DNA from: Enterococcus raffinosus
GTDB taxonomy: Bacteria > Bacillota > Bacilli > Lactobacillales > Enterococcaceae
DNA length: 64,000 nt
NCBI RefSeq assembly: GCF_018917525.1
Contig: NZ_JAHLOS010000017.1
Location: forward strand, 1-64,000
Direction: 5' to 3'
Under the pieces are notes generated by a model that had not been told where the DNA came from, did not search any database, and saw only the letters and a list, made by a program, of their open reading frames with translations. A program made the position numbers and the translations under genes. Below are positions 63,891 through 64,000 of this stretch, one piece after another; the first letter of the stretch is position 1; each line of letters begins with the position of its first letter.

Positions 63891-64000
63891 ATGTACAAAA
63901 CAGTATTTGTAAAACCTAGAAGTAAAGGTTGGGGAGTTGGTCTGACATTAGTTCCATCGGAGCAAAAAAATAAAGTTGTTTCTGTTACAGGTGGCGGTAT
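63891..64000 (+). CDS. PTS glucitol/sorbitol-type EIIB-C1 component (partial, cut by window end)
   Basis: 36 codons are visible from ATG at 63891: MYKTVFVKPRSKGWGVGLTL, then PSEQKNKVVSVTGGG. The GWG...L pattern and the place directly after SrlA/GutA identify the N-terminus of SrlE/GutE. AGGAGG lies 7 bases upstream. The phosphorylated Cys and the membrane part are beyond the window. Confidence 0.8.
   Translation, partial: MYKTVFVKPRSKGWGVGLTLVPSEQKNKVVSVTGGG

Overview
The window looks like a stretch of an Enterococcus chromosome around the replication origin. This rests on gene order (mnmG-mnmE-jag-yidC-rnpA-rpmH, oriC, dnaA-dnaN-yaaA-recF-gyrB-gyrA, rpsF-ssb-rpsR, gdpP-rplI-dnaB, purA), on low-GC Firmicutes promoters, ribosome binding sites and parS sites, and on fermentative genes (malolactic enzyme, pyruvate oxidase, many PTS genes). 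Species cannot be fixed by eye; the many polyol/PTS genes suggest a plant- or gut-associated enterococcus.

Layout. 1-397: the end of an IS5-type element abutting a decapitated gene. 436-11503, all on the minus strand: the left side of the origin (DUF1129 protein, ychF, DUF951, parB, parA, rsmG, a 0.7-kb empty gap, mnmG, mnmE, jag, yidC, rnpA, rpmH). 11504-13698: bipartite oriC, with DnaA boxes on both sides of dnaA. 12123-28706: the leading-strand core of replication, gyrase, ribosomal and c-di-AMP genes, ending with purA and degV. 28902-32624: malolactic fermentation (mleR, mleS, malate transporter). 32674-41396: ABC-F protein, stand-alone mannose-type EIIA, pyruvate oxidase, ZIP metal transporter, TMEM175-like channel, HAD phosphatase and three unrecognised proteins. 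41646-64000: an accessory carbohydrate island.

The island holds an aldehyde dehydrogenase; two paralogous modules, each with its own MtlR/LicR-type regulator, galactitol-type EIIA, EIIB and EIIC and a medium-chain dehydrogenase; an AraD-like epimerase, a RhaD-like aldolase, a tiny membrane protein and a hydroxyacid dehydrogenase attached to the second module; a kinase-isomerase-aldolase set (MtnK/MtnA/FucA-like) that fits 5-deoxyribose or 5-methylthioribose disposal to DHAP plus an aldehyde; and the start of a glucitol-type PTS operon led by a SAF-domain oxidoreductase (COG4091) and GutM. Several promoters in the island carry cre-like sites, which suggests CcpA control.

The most interesting unexplained signals are: (i) a dispersed roughly 150-bp intergenic repeat in three copies, with fixed outer motifs and a hairpin whose arms change together; (ii) the deoxyribose/MTR salvage cluster; (iii) the COG4091-GutM-Srl PTS operon with a paired direct repeat between promoter and start; (iv) a parS core inside the rhaD-like gene about 44 kb from dnaA; and (v) the twin PTS modules, each with hairpins between EIIB and EIIC. 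All functional assignments come from reading motifs and context; no database search was run.
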